A stretch of DNA of 64,000 bases from Paraphysomonas bandaiensis (taxonomy: Eukaryota > Chrysophyceae). The first letter of the stretch is position 1. Each line of letters opens with the position of its first letter. Under the pieces are notes generated by a model, which saw nothing but the letters and a program-made list of their open reading frames with translations, did no database searches and had not been told where the DNA came from. Made by a program: the position numbers and the translations under genes. Of this stretch, positions 42,352-53,600 are shown piece after piece. The DNA is taken from NCBI GenBank assembly GCA_965644295.1, contig CBFFRP010000035.1:62001-126000 (forward strand). The letters run 5' to 3'.

Positions 42352-43274
42352 ATGGAAGATTATATGTCTGATAAATTTCTGATCGAAGTCGACCCCCCGA
42401 AGTCTCGAATTCGATCAAGAAAGCGGTCATCTGAAGATAAGACACCCCAACAGCTGAGCAAGAGAAAAATAGAAGAGATCATGGACTCTAAGAGGGAGTG
42501 TGGGCTGGACAACGCTTTGGACTCTAAGAACAGGGGATTCAAGTTGCTTCAGAAGTTTGGGTATGAATCTGGCGGGCTGGGCAAGGATGGGGGGGGAATT
42601 GAAGAGCCTCTTCGAGTGGAGAAGCGTGAGAAAACAGACAGGTAGCGTTGAGTTGTTATGTGTGATTGCCTAAAAGTTTCTCAGAAATGGACTGGGACGA
42701 GAAGTGGCACGAGTGCATAGGCGCATGCAAGAGCAGAGAGAATCGTATGAAGCCTCACTTGCGGATCTTCAGGCTGGATTCATTGCCTCTCAACGACACA
42801 AGCAACAGTGCAAAGAGATGCTCTCTGATATTCGTCGCTGTGAAAATGTGATATACGAACTAGACTGCAGACAGGGAATAAAGTCTCATAATTTATGGCC
42901 AGAAGTAGAAAGAGAAAACCTAGAGACAGAGCTAACAGAACCAGTAGAAGACCATTCAAGGTCACCACACTCCATGGCATACTTCCTGATGTTTATATGT
43001 ATTACTATCAGGCAAGCATGTGCATTGGATAATGCAGATGAGTTTATGGCAGCTTTGTCAAGGCTAGAGTTATGTATAACGGTAAATTCCAATATCTGTT
43101 TATTGTGGACATTTGTAAATGCGATGCGAGATAAAGGTGTATGATTACTAACATTATATTTCGGCGCAGTATCTCCGCTCCACATACAAGTACTGCATAT
43201 ATTGTGGGTGTGACTTCGATACATGGGAAGATATGGACAATAGTTGTCCAGGACCACTGCGGAATGATCACTAG
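42352..43274 (+). CDS. GPATCH11: GPATCH11-like G-patch / DUF4187 protein, 4 exons, 246 aa
   Basis: join(42352..42641, 42685..42960, 43012..43081, 43170..43274); introns 43, 51 and 88 bp. The G-patch is split by intron 1: LLQKFGYESGGLGKDGGGIE in exon 1, then RNGLGREVARVHRRMQEQR in exon 2. The C-terminal DUF4187 zinc module lies in exon 4 (YLRSTYKYCIYCG, then DMDNSCPGPLRNDH at the stop), which is the family's usual C-x2-C ... CPG ... DH ending. Intron 3 contains a perfect TACTAAC branch site at about 43146. The 51-bp intron 2 is a stop-free multiple of three. G-patch proteins activate DEAH-box helicases in RNA processing; GPATCH11 is a nuclear member. Length is near the family's usual 260-285 aa. 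Confidence 0.88.
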
Positions 43275-44171
43275 ATACTTCTGAAAAGAGTGAAGTCGAT
43301 TTCAGTGATGTTTGTAACGTTTAATTCTATCAGATGTACAATTTGAAACAATGCTTGTGAAATATTTTGTTCTTACACAATTTTCCGTGTAATTTTTATA
43401 GACGCTGGTACTTCTAATTATATATAATGAGTCGTTACGGTGGATAAATACTCATGCACGGGCCTTTGCTAGTATGGAACTAAGTAGTGTGGTCAAGACA
43501 GATTGAAAACTTCAATTGTGTTGTGCATTAGCGACACATTGTATTATTTGAAAATAGATGATGTCTATGGGACCCTATTGAGGGTGTAGAACCTTGGAAT
43601 GTTTCGCAACACTTTTGAATATACATGGGGTAGCACTCCGATCAATGTATTAATATGTGCAATTATTATGCATCAGGTTGTAGAATATTTAAGGTGGAAA
43701 GATATATATTGAATCTTTAAAGCAAATAGGGGATTTACAACTAGATATTACTACTTAAAAAATAGTGGCTATGCGTACGATATATTCCTTGATAGTTACA
43801 GATTTCAGAACAAGACCACAAAAATGGAGCAGTTGCACGGAAGGCATCGTGAAGTAACTTGGGTCAGAAGTGCTGGTGAGTAGCGATGTAGGCGATAGCT
43901 ATCGGTAAACAGTAAGTGCTTTTATAACTGGTATGTATGTGCAGCTGAATTTTAATGTTTACATACAACCATACACTACAGTCGTACATAATCTAATTGA
44001 ATTATCATGCCATCAACTAATATAATGATCATGGTAATGATCTATGTATGTAATAAATGCATCAAAACGGTGTGTCACCATTCACTTAGATATATTATAT
44101 ATTATTCCTTTGAATAATTTTTCTTTGAATATATTATTCCTGTTCCTATTCCTGTTGTTGTATTTCTGTAG
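43275..44171. other. Gene-free intergenic region
   Basis: AT-rich, no coding frame. The 105-codon plus frame at 44044-44361 overlaps the hAT-derived copy and is not a gene. Confidence 0.5.
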
Positions 44172-44645
44172 ACTCTGTTCCTCAACAAAGTCGGGCTCGC
44201 ACCTTTTTCTGGTGTTCAGGGAGGAAAGTACCGGAGACATTTTCCGGGAAACTAACGTGAGCCGCATATATAGTCAGCGGATAATATTCTGCCCACTCAT
44301 AGCCAAATTCTTGTGTGGTACAAGGGGAACCAATAAGTGCCACTTGTGTAGACGTCTTTGAGCCCTGACGAATAAACAGGAATCCGGGATAGGGTTCACC
44401 TCAAAAGCGTCCGAAGTATTGGGCTTCCTGCTGAAGTCAAGCATCCAGGCTGTTTACCTCAAGGACTAAAACAACTGAAGTCAGCACATGTCAGGTATAT
44501 CAACATTCTGCTTGTTCAATGCGTTTGGTTTGAGTGATAGAACGAAAGTGGTTGCACCTTGGTGCTTGCGGTGACGCGCAAGCATCTTTCGTAGCGTTAA
44601 CTAGTACGATAATAATCAGAGTTAATCACTACTAGTTAGTTAGAT
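44172..44645 (-). mobile_element. Non-autonomous hAT-related element, copy D
   Basis: Reverse-orientation relative of copy A, keeping both blocks: the end block (CCTCAACAAAGTCGGGCTCG, GGTGTTCAGGGAGGAAAGTA, CGGGAAACTAACG) and the body (GAGCCGCATATATAGTCAGC, GTGTAGACGTC, TCAGGTATATCAACATTCTG, GCGCAAGCATCTTTCGTAGC). It lacks the transposase part, so it is the same deletion class as copy A. Confidence 0.65.
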
Positions 44646-44967
44646 TGTTTTGCTACATTAGTTCTTGCTCGTACACGCCTATTTCTAATAATCAGAAATT
44701 TACTACTCTGTAGATTCTGTATATTATTGCTACATAGAATGCAGGATAGCTACTGGCGAGAAACATCAACAAGCTACAAGTATATTCTTCAAAGTAGAGT
44801 GTAGTTAATACAGAACCTGCTATAACCAGTGTGTTTTCTAGCAGTACCGTTATTGCCACGATAAGCATGGAATTTATTTTAATCACAGCCTGGCCAAAAC
44901 GAACGGAACGTTTTTATTCTACGTGTATACTCCTTCTACCTTATCTACCAACGTGGACATGTTATAT
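44646..44967. other. Short spacer between two mobile-element copies, no gene seen
   Basis: No gene or repeat recognised; ends in the TATAT target site of the solo LTR. Confidence 0.45.
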
Positions 44968-45238
44968 TATTAGGATTCAGCTTAATACAAGATTGTATCT
45001 GTGAGTTATAATGTTCAATGAAATATGTCATAAACTGAATTAGAGAGAGTATCTGTTGAAGATACATGATCGCCATCATAACGATCGTCATTATCAGTTA
45101 CACTTCTAACTATTCCGTTGTGTATGATAAATATGTTTTGTATTGTTATTCATAATTCTCACTTTCCTGTGTTCATCACTTGACACTCTAATAATCACAA
45201 CATTGTTTTACTATTACTAATAAGATCAATTCTTTATT
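44968..45238 (+). mobile_element. Solo Copia LTR with 5-bp target duplication
   Basis: 271 bp from TATTAGGATTCAGC to CAATTCTTTATT, homologous to the LTRs at 32706 and 38177 with a few substitutions and small indels. TATAT lies directly on both sides (44963-44967 and 45239-45243), the expected 5-bp target duplication. It therefore arose by LTR-LTR recombination of an older insertion. Confidence 0.9.
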
Positions 45239-45894
45239 TATATTCATGCTCATAATACAATATTCTATATTCATCGTTCTCCCTGTTGGCATCAATGTGC
45301 CTTTTGGTTCTGTCAGTGCTCAGATAGAGTAGAGCAGTGCATTATAACCCCATCTTATTAGTATCTCAAAATAGATGCGTCGGCGGGTGTGAGTGAATTA
45401 ATAGTTTTCTTGTTTTACCATAATATATTATTATTGTACTAGCCGGGCATTTTGTGTGCCAGACTAAAATGGTGGCAACGTTATAATAATTAATGTTTGG
45501 GCGGCTTGTTCACTGTACACAGGTAGGGTCCCAAGAGATACCCAGTATCTCGGTTTTAGACCTCTTCAACTGAACTTTATTCAAATACTATCATTCAAGA
45601 CAAGGGAAATATTCGGTGTTGCTGGGACAGAGCACCCTTGCATCGTTACAATGTTAAAATAGTATTATACCACCACAGTTTTGTGTGACATATGCGACTT
45701 CTACCGAGTCTCACTAACAACGGAAACGAATTTGACTCATTTAAGATTTAAGGGACGAAATCCATTGGTTGTAATTACATTTACAGCTGTTTTTCATTCT
45801 AACATCTGCCTCGTTACATAATGCATAGTTTGACAACATATATGATTTACTTTAACCTTTAACATAGTATTCCAAGTTTTAACCATGATCTATA
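45239..45894. other. Intergenic, no gene seen
   Basis: 3' flank of the minus-strand FG-GAP gene. No repeat or coding frame recognised. Confidence 0.5.
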
Positions 45895-48201
45895 TCACTT
45901 TGAATATTTACCACTTCCTTTCATCTTGCTTCTATTGCCAGCGTAATTCTCACGATGTGTATCCTTATTCTGCAAGTATTTAAACGTCTTGGGCATGCGT
46001 CGACCACGCTTTGGATTCACGGCACCAAGTTCATATTCCGCGGGAAATTGAGCTTGATATTCCTCTGGATGTTGGTCGCAGCCTAATTGTTCTTCAATGT
46101 CTGGTGAACTCTCTGCATTATAATATTCAGATGAATAATCATGACAATCTGATTGAGATGATTCAACATATTCTCTAACGTTATCATCATTATTGTGCCA
46201 TCCTTGCAATGGATGACTGCTATTCACATCCACCGTGTCAACACTACCGACTGACTGGTCCAGATCACAAGACCTATCAGCGTTAAGAACATGTCTCGAT
46301 GATTTTACATGCGTGTACACTCTCCACGCGACAGTCAACAGCATCACCGCTAAAAGACAAAACGAGGCTATCTCTCCATACGACAACTCTGATGCAGTTA
46401 TGTGAAAAGTCTCCATTGTGCTAACGGATTCAGATTTCCGGATAATTAAGAGCTGTATGGCATCATAAATATAAGCCGCTCCGGTGCCGATACTCTGATA
46501 GCTCTTAAAGCCGGTAAGAAAACCGCCGACAAGTGCTGTGCTGCCGTATATTGAAACTGATGAACCGAACATATCACCTGCGCCTCCATAACTATCATAT
46601 AGATCAGAGCTCTTCACCCACTCGTGCATAAATAATGGACCCTTATATACAGGGTATACGTCGGCATTAGATGTTGTATTGAAAGACAACAGCTCCGCTC
46701 TTCCGCGTACGTTGTTGGATGCGCAGATACCGACAAGTATATAACTTTCTGATACGGCAGTCCGGCAGCCATACATCTCACCCCCAGTACTTCCATAGGT
46801 CTTTGCTCCCAATGCCCAGAAGTTGCCGTCTTTATCAATGGCGTATTTATTAGTTCGTAACTGCCATACATTATGCCGGTGATCTTCTGGGCCACCCTGT
46901 AAACTTCGGCGTTCAGTTCGTGTGACAAACGACCCACTACCGACACTGCTGTCCAGTTGGATAGGGTTAATCCTACTTTTCGTCCGAACGTATTCATCAG
47001 AAACCCCTTCCAGCGCCACCCCACCATTGGGATGATCATCTGGGTGATCATCGGGGCGATCTTCATGGCCATCGGGATAATTTGGCGACCATGAGTAATA
47101 AACATCTGACTTGGGGAGAAGTGATAGTACAACGGCGGATCCTGTAGAATATCCTAGATCGCTATCGTATGGCGCTCCGGCAACTACAGTTAGAGTAGTG
47201 TCATTTATAACAGATACGCTGGAGCCGAATTTATCTCCAGAATAGTGCTCTAGATCATTCTGCACATGCAGGACTTCAACATATTCCCAGGCAGTATACG
47301 TGTGCGGTCTCGCTTGTGTCCTCCGTTGCTCGCCCTTTTCCACCTCAACGCCACCTTTCAGTGCTCTACGGTATTCACACCCACTTGGCATATTTTCGGG
47401 AGGGCCATCGTGAGGACACTCTCGTTCTATGGATTCCAAGTAAAACAAAAATACCGACTCCTGACCTGGAGCACCTACGACTAATGTATTTCGAAATCCC
47501 GATACGGACCATCCAAATTGCCCATATTCACGGACCTCAGATGGCTCCAGATAAGCAGCTTGGTACCATGTTCCTCCAGCGCTGGTAAATACAAACACTG
47601 ACCCAGATGAGGCCATATGAGGATCATGGCTGTGCCCATACGCACCTACTATAACTGCCTTTTTGGAGTACAAGGATGAGTCACTTACAATAGCAACACT
47701 GTACCCAAAGAAATCATTATCCGACGGATTGGACGGATAAATTTCATCAGAAAGTGTCAAGTGAGCTGCTGAAGAGGAATAATAAATATACACACGTCCT
47801 CCACTACTTTTAAGCTGACTATCTCTTGGCGCACCAACAGCAGCAGTCGAATCAACCAGACTTAAACTTTCACCAAAACCATCTTGTGGTATAAGGGAAG
47901 CAAGTTGTACCCCGGTATCTTTCCAATCCCTATTCTCACCTCTTTGAAATATGTATACGACTCCTTCACTGTTAACGTACCCTTCCTGCAGCACTCTCTT
48001 CGTTGCACTGACAATACACACATCATCCCATATAGAAACTGCATGACCGAACTGATCGCCTACTGCGAGCGTATCTTCCTCTGGAGTTAGAGGGATGGGA
48101 GGAGTGGAGTTACTTAGTCCTACATATTTCTCCACTACTTTAACATTCGAGCCAGTGCATCCTCCTATTCCAAGGAGCACTAGCGGCAACAGAGACAGCA
48201 T
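45895..48201 (-). CDS. FG-GAP repeat receptor-like membrane protein, 768 aa
   Basis: The start is placed at the ATG at 48201 because it opens a signal peptide (MLSLLPLVLLGIGGCTGSNV). The frame extends upstream to 48369, but that part is not signal-like. The ectodomain has at least six FG-GAP blades, each with the G-x-x-F-G-x-S/A-V-S pattern then a VGAP/VVGA strand: GDQFGHAVSIWDD, DGFGESLSLVDSTAAVGAP, NDFFGYSVAI, YGQFGWSVSGFRNTLVVGAP, GDKFGSSVSV and GDMFGSSVSI. One TM helix (IASFCLLAVMLLTVAWRVY) is followed by a polar, acidic and basic cytosolic tail of about 120 residues. FG-GAP propellers bind ligands in integrin alpha chains and are widespread in protist surface proteins. A His/Asp-rich loop (RPDDHPDDHPNGG) may bind metal. 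No intron seen. Confidence 0.82.
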   Translation of the reverse strand: MLSLLPLVLLGIGGCTGSNVKVVEKYVGLSNSTPPIPLTPEEDTLAVGDQFGHAVSIWDDVCIVSATKRVLQEGYVNSEGVVYIFQRGENRDWKDTGVQLASLIPQDGFGESLSLVDSTAAVGAPRDSQLKSSGGRVYIYYSSSAAHLTLSDEIYPSNPSDNDFFGYSVAIVSDSSLYSKKAVIVGAYGHSHDPHMASSGSVFVFTSAGGTWYQAAYLEPSEVREYGQFGWSVSGFRNTLVVGAPGQESVFLFYLESIERECPHDGPPENMPSGCEYRRALKGGVEVEKGEQRRTQARPHTYTAWEYVEVLHVQNDLEHYSGDKFGSSVSVINDTTLTVVAGAPYDSDLGYSTGSAVVLSLLPKSDVYYSWSPNYPDGHEDRPDDHPDDHPNGGVALEGVSDEYVRTKSRINPIQLDSSVGSGSFVTRTERRSLQGGPEDHRHNVWQLRTNKYAIDKDGNFWALGAKTYGSTGGEMYGCRTAVSESYILVGICASNNVRGRAELLSFNTTSNADVYPVYKGPLFMHEWVKSSDLYDSYGGAGDMFGSSVSIYGSTALVGGFLTGFKSYQSIGTGAAYIYDAIQLLIIRKSESVSTMETFHITASELSYGEIASFCLLAVMLLTVAWRVYTHVKSSRHVLNADRSCDLDQSVGSVDTVDVNSSHPLQGWHNNDDNVREYVESSQSDCHDYSSEYYNAESSPDIEEQLGCDQHPEEYQAQFPAEYELGAVNPKRGRRMPKTFKYLQNKDTHRENYAGNRSKMKGSGKYSK

Positions 48202-48374
48202 TGCTCTAACTACACGCCACACATATACAGTGTTATGCCCATGTGTGATTGAATGAGAGGATGTCACCTCACACGACCTGTTCAAGTGATGTGACTGGTA
48301 TTTGTGAGGAACAGATCCATGAACCCCCACACTCACTGTACATACCGCATACACCATACACAGACACACACATA

Positions 48375-48505
48375 CAGGTACAGCAGTACTCTGCTATACT
48401 ATACACAGCACACCATATGCTGATATTCATATGAAAATTTCCAACATTGAGAATGGACACAAGAAATACGTCGTATACGTGTACTACATGCTGTATAACA
48501 CTTGG
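48375..48505. promoter_or_regulatory. Candidate promoter word cluster upstream of the FG-GAP gene
   Basis: ACAGGTACAGCAGTACTCTG (48374-48393), CTATACTATACACAGCAC and a TATACGTGTACTACATGC run to about 48500, 180-300 bp upstream of the minus-strand ATG at 48201. The 13-mer ACAGCAGTACTCT matches that at about 40119. Confidence 0.45.
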
Positions 48506-49375
48506 AGGAAAGTTCTTTGAAGCACAGTGGAGTGCTGCGGCTTCAAATAGAAGTGGAGCGAAGTGAATCTGCGATCCAATCAATGCACTCTCCGCTCACT
48601 GTGGGTGAGTATTCTACAGCTATGTTGGCATGAAGCCTGCTGTACAGCACCCACATGAGCTTCTCTGTCCAAGTGCACCGCTCAGGGGCCGCTATGTACA
48701 CGGCTGCTCCTAGCCGTGACCTCCTCTGCACACACATATATACATAGCTCATCGTTATATACTACACTTATAGAGAAATGGAAAACCCAATCAGATGGTG
48801 TACAAGATTGACTGCACATTTTCAGAGAGCAAGCAACTGTGTTGGGCCGGGGGGTGGGTTGATGGAGTGGGCCTATTAAACCCCCTGCAGTCAGACTCTT
48901 TCGTCCTGGTCTTCATTTTACAACGGCGAAGTTTCTATTTCCTACATATGACGAAGTAGTAAGTCTACGAGAACCTGACCCAGATTACTAATACAAGTAT
49001 GTGTATCTCAATGACATGTGCATCGACATGGTGCACGGGTAGTTGCTGATATATTTTTATTGAAGGCTATCAGGAGAGGTAAAGTTGGTATATAGAACAG
49101 CTTATGCGCGTGATTCAGGACTTGGTTTAGGGGCCTGGATAATACGTAGAGGTTGTTTACGCTTGACAATATCCGGCTCTCTCGTTGTCTCTGCTTTAAT
49201 AGGCCGGTGTTAGGACTTTTTTCGTTAGCGACATTTAATTCAAACGAATCCCATGATCTAATTGTGAAGATGCTGACAGTTGTAAAGTATTCCGTGATAT
49301 AGCTGATAATCGTATATCCATTCTCTTATCGCGAAGCAATCATGAGTAGATAGAGTACGATGACAAGATATTAGT

Positions 49376-49640
49376 TTAGCGGGTGTGCTTGGGACTCCAA
49401 CGCGTACCGAAGGATCGAACACTGGATAGGGCAGTTAGCTCCATCATAGTATCCATATGGTCACTGAATTCAGAATTCTTGTAGTAACTGTAAATAGTTG
49501 TTGTTTCCACCAGAGAGGGTAGTTGTATGGCCCACTGGGTATCACCGTAATATGCGGAATTATCTTTCCCTTTTTTACTACACATGTCTTCCTAAATTGT
49601 ATTTGTAGCAGTAAAGTTGCGCATTTATAAAGCGTGTCAT
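49376..49640 (-). CDS. Possible small spliced gene, about 71 aa, unrecognised
   Basis: complement(join(49376..49534, 49584..49640)). Exon 1 starts MTRFINAQLYCYKYNLGRH; a 49-bp intron (GTGTAG...CCCAG) leads in phase to WAIQLPSLVETTTIYSYYKN and a stop at 49376. The intron size fits its neighbours. Alternatively exon 2 could splice at about 49402 (GGTACGCG) to a downstream basic exon ending near 49110 (AETTREPDIVKRKQPLRII, then QAPKPSPESRA, then TAA), followed by an AATAAA on the minus strand at about 49063. No homologous family recognised; this may be a chance arrangement. Confidence 0.35.
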
Positions 49641-50689
49641 TATACTATCCTCTTGCACTTTCTTCGAAATCATAAGAAACCTAAGTTGAATTCTATTTCA
49701 TATGGCTACTCTCTCTTGTTGCTTAGGCTCACCAAAGTATTTTATTTGTTATTCTTGATCACAAAATGGTAGTAGTTGGACTAATATTCATATACAACCC
49801 ATATCACTATGATTATAGCCATATTCATTGCACCGCTCACCGACACGTAAGCAATCATCAACAGCTACGTGTTCACTCCGACTAAAGTATTCCGACCGTA
49901 ATACAAATGACCATATTGATTTTGATTTTTACCAGATTCAGCTACAATATTATCTACACAGTACATATTTTGTACATATAGAATATTAAAATATTCACAC
50001 TGTATTTCCTTGATTATTTATAATCAATACGGCGACCTGCGATAAGTGGGTTCAGGTATAGCCATTTTCGTTCAAAGGTGCACTTTTCACGGCATCACAT
50101 ATGCCAACTCTAGTGGTTCACACTCTTTAGTCTCCACTTGTTGCGTATTTCATATTTAATGGAACATATCGTCACGACCCAACTGTCGACAATCAAGAGT
50201 TCGTAAAACGAAGGCATGTGGTATCGAATATATTCCTTTCCATCCTTTGTACGCATGGATAATACCTATCTATCCTTATATATCCTCATATATCCTTGTA
50301 TACATATAGGCGTATCTATTGAGTTGTTGCTATATTTCCAGGTTTTTTATTGGTATGAAGTGATTATATCGAATCATTAGCAGTAGGAGATAATTGATTC
50401 GTCGATATGAGTATACAAACAAGAACCACACACAACAGCAGCATAATCCACTGCTGCAGTGTGCTGTGTATCCATCACATGACAGCACCGCAGTGTAGAA
50501 TCGAATAGAAAACAGCTCTATTGACAGAATCACTTCAAACTATGGATGAACAGTGGTATAAATAGCACTATTTGCAACTATTTATCGTACAGTAGTTCAC
50601 ATAGCACTATTCATACTGGAGCCGTAAGAGAAACTACCGGCATATGATCACACGCACACATGTCGCATATTAAATTACTACAACATTCA
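49641..50689. other. Gene-free flank of the satellite array
   Basis: AT-rich, no gene seen. TATCCTTATATATCCTCATATATCCTTGTATACATATA (about 50270) is a short local TATCC(T/A) microsatellite-like run. A CTGCTGCAGTGTGCTGTG word cluster at about 50450 resembles the promoter vocabulary elsewhere but has no gene beside it. Confidence 0.45.
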
Positions 50690-53600
50690 TAATTACATGT
50701 ATTGCTGCAGATCTGCGGGTGGCATTTCACAATGGCTGTGTATATACGCTTCCATGCGTTTTGGCAGGTGTGGCCGGTGTGTGCAGACACTACGAGTACA
50801 TCTATAATAGGGCAGGGTATGTATAACGTATATATGTGTGTATATGTGATGTGGGCTGTGATGGTAACCAATGATAGGACAGAATGCATTCGTGATAATC
50901 ACCGTTTGCAGTAATGTCGACACTTTATCCCTGAGCCTGTATACCTGACGTCAATATATTGGTGTTGTGTTGTGTTGGTTATGTATTTCGCTTATTGTTG
51001 TCTGAGGGCAATGATTCTCAAATGATATAATGAGCCTGAATACACCGTGAGACGTGTGTATGTGGACATATTTCTGCTGAGCCCTCAGTCGCTGTATTGT
51101 ATTGTATTTTATTGTATGTATTGATGTGAATGAATTGGGAGTACGATATTGTTGTAATGTATGTGTATTGTTGCAGATCTGCGGGTGGCATTTCACAATG
51201 GCTGTGTATATACGCTTCCATGCGTTTTGGCAGGTGTGGCCGGTGTGTGCAGACACTACGAGTACATCTATAATAGGGCAGGGTATGTATAACGTATATA
51301 TGTGTGTATTGTGATGTGGGCTGTGATGGTAACCAATGATAGGACAGAATGCATTCGTGATAATCACCGTTTGCAGTAATGTCGACACTTTATCCCTGAG
51401 CCTGTATACCTGACGCCAATATATTGGTGTTGTGTTGTGTTGTGTTGGTTATGTATTTCGGTTATTGTTTGTATATATTAGAAGATGTAGTGTTGTCTGA
51501 GGGCAATGATTCTCAAATGATATAATGAGCCTGAATACACCGTGAGACGTGTGTATGTGGACATATTTCTGCTGAGCCCTCAGTCGCTGTATTGTATTTT
51601 ATTGTATGTATTGATGTGAATGAATTGGGAGTACGATATTGTTGTAATGTATGTGTATTGTTGCAGATCTGCGGGTGGCATTTCACAATGGCTGTGTATA
51701 TACGCTTCCATGCGTTTTGGCAGGTGTGGCCGGTGTGTGCAGACACTACGAGTACATCTATAATAGGGCAGGGTATGTATAACGTATATATGTGTGTATA
51801 TGTGATGTGGGCTGTGATGGTAACCAATGATAGGACAGAATGCATTCGTGATAATCACCGTTTGCAGTAATGTCGACACTTTATCCCTGAGCCTGTATAC
51901 CTGACGTCAATATATTGGTGTTGTGTTGTGTTGTGTTGGTTATGTATTTCGCTTATTGTTGTCTGAGGGCAATGATTCTCAAATGATATAATGAGCCTGA
52001 ATACACCGTGAGACGTGTGTATGTGGACATATTTCTGCTGAGCCCTCAGTCGCTGTATTGTATTGTATTTTATTGTATGTATTGATGTGAATGAATTGGG
52101 AGTACGATATTGTTGTAATGTATGTGTATTGTTGCAGATCTGCGGGTGGCATTTCACAATGGCTGTGTATATACGCTTCCATGCGTTTTGGCAGGTGTGG
52201 CCGGTGTGTGCAGACACTACGAGTACATCTATAATAGGGCAGGGTATGTATAACGTATATATGTGTGTATATGTGATGTGGGCTGTGATGGTAACCAATG
52301 ATAGGACAGAATGCATTCGTGATAATCACCGTTTGCAGTAATGTCGACACTTTATCCCTGAGCCTGTATACCTGACGTCAATATATTGGTGTTGTGTTGT
52401 GTTGGTTATGTATTTCGGTTATTGTTTGTATATATTAGAAGATGTAGTGTTGTCTGAGGGCAATGATTCTCAAATGATATAATGAGCCTGAATACACCGT
52501 GAGACGTGTGTATGTGGACATATTTCTGCTGAGCCCTCAGTCGCTGTATTGTATTGTATTTTATTGTATGTATTGATGTGAATGAATTGGGAGTACGATA
52601 TTGTTGTAATGTATGTGTATTGTTGCAGATCTGCGGGTGGCATTTCACAATGGCTGTGTATATACGCTTCCATGCGTTTTGGCAGGTGTGGCCGGTGTGT
52701 GCAGACACTACGAGTACATCTATAATAGGGCAGGGTATGTATAACGTATATATGTGTGTATATGTGATGTGGGCTGTGATGGTAACCAATGATAGGACAG
52801 AATGCATTCGTGATAATCACCGTTTGCAGTAATGTCGACACTTTATCCCTGAGCCTGTATACCTGACGTCAATATATTGGTGTTGTGTTGTGTTGTGTTG
52901 GTTATGTATTTCGGTTATTGTTTGTATATATTAGAAGATGTAGTGTTGTCTGAGGGCAATGATTCTCAAATGATATAATGAGCCTGAATACACCGTGAGA
53001 CGTGTGTATGTGGACATATTTCTGCTGAGCCCTCAGTCGCTGTATTGTATTGTATTTTATTGTATGTATTGATGTGAATGAATTGGGAGTACGATATTGT
53101 TGTAATGTATGTGTATTGTTGCAGATCTGCGGGTGGCATTTCACAATGGCTGTGTATATACGCTTCCATGCGTTTTGGCAGGTGTGGCCGGTGTGTGCAG
53201 ACACTACGAGTACATCTATAATAGGGCAGGGTATGTATAACGTATATATGTGTGTATATGTGATGTGGGCTGTGATGGTAACCAATGATAGGACAGAATG
53301 CATTCGTGATAATCACCGTTTGCAGTAATGTCGACACTTTATCCCTGAGCCTGTATACCTGACGTCAATATATTGGTGTTGTGTTGTGTTGGTTATGTAT
53401 TTCGGTTATTGTTTGTATATATTAGAAGATGTAGTGTTGTCTGAGGGCAATGATTCTCAAATGATATAATGAGCCTGAATACACCGTGAGACGTGTGTAT
53501 GTGGACATATTTCTGCTGAGCCCTCAGTCGCTGTATTGTATTGTATTTTATTGTATGTATTGATGTGAATGAATTGGGAGTACGATATTGTTGTAATGTA

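Noticed and set aside
48202-48369. N-terminal extension of the FG-GAP protein
   Set aside because: The downstream ATG opens a clear signal peptide; the extension is His/Ser/Val-rich, upstream of it, and close to the promoter-like words.
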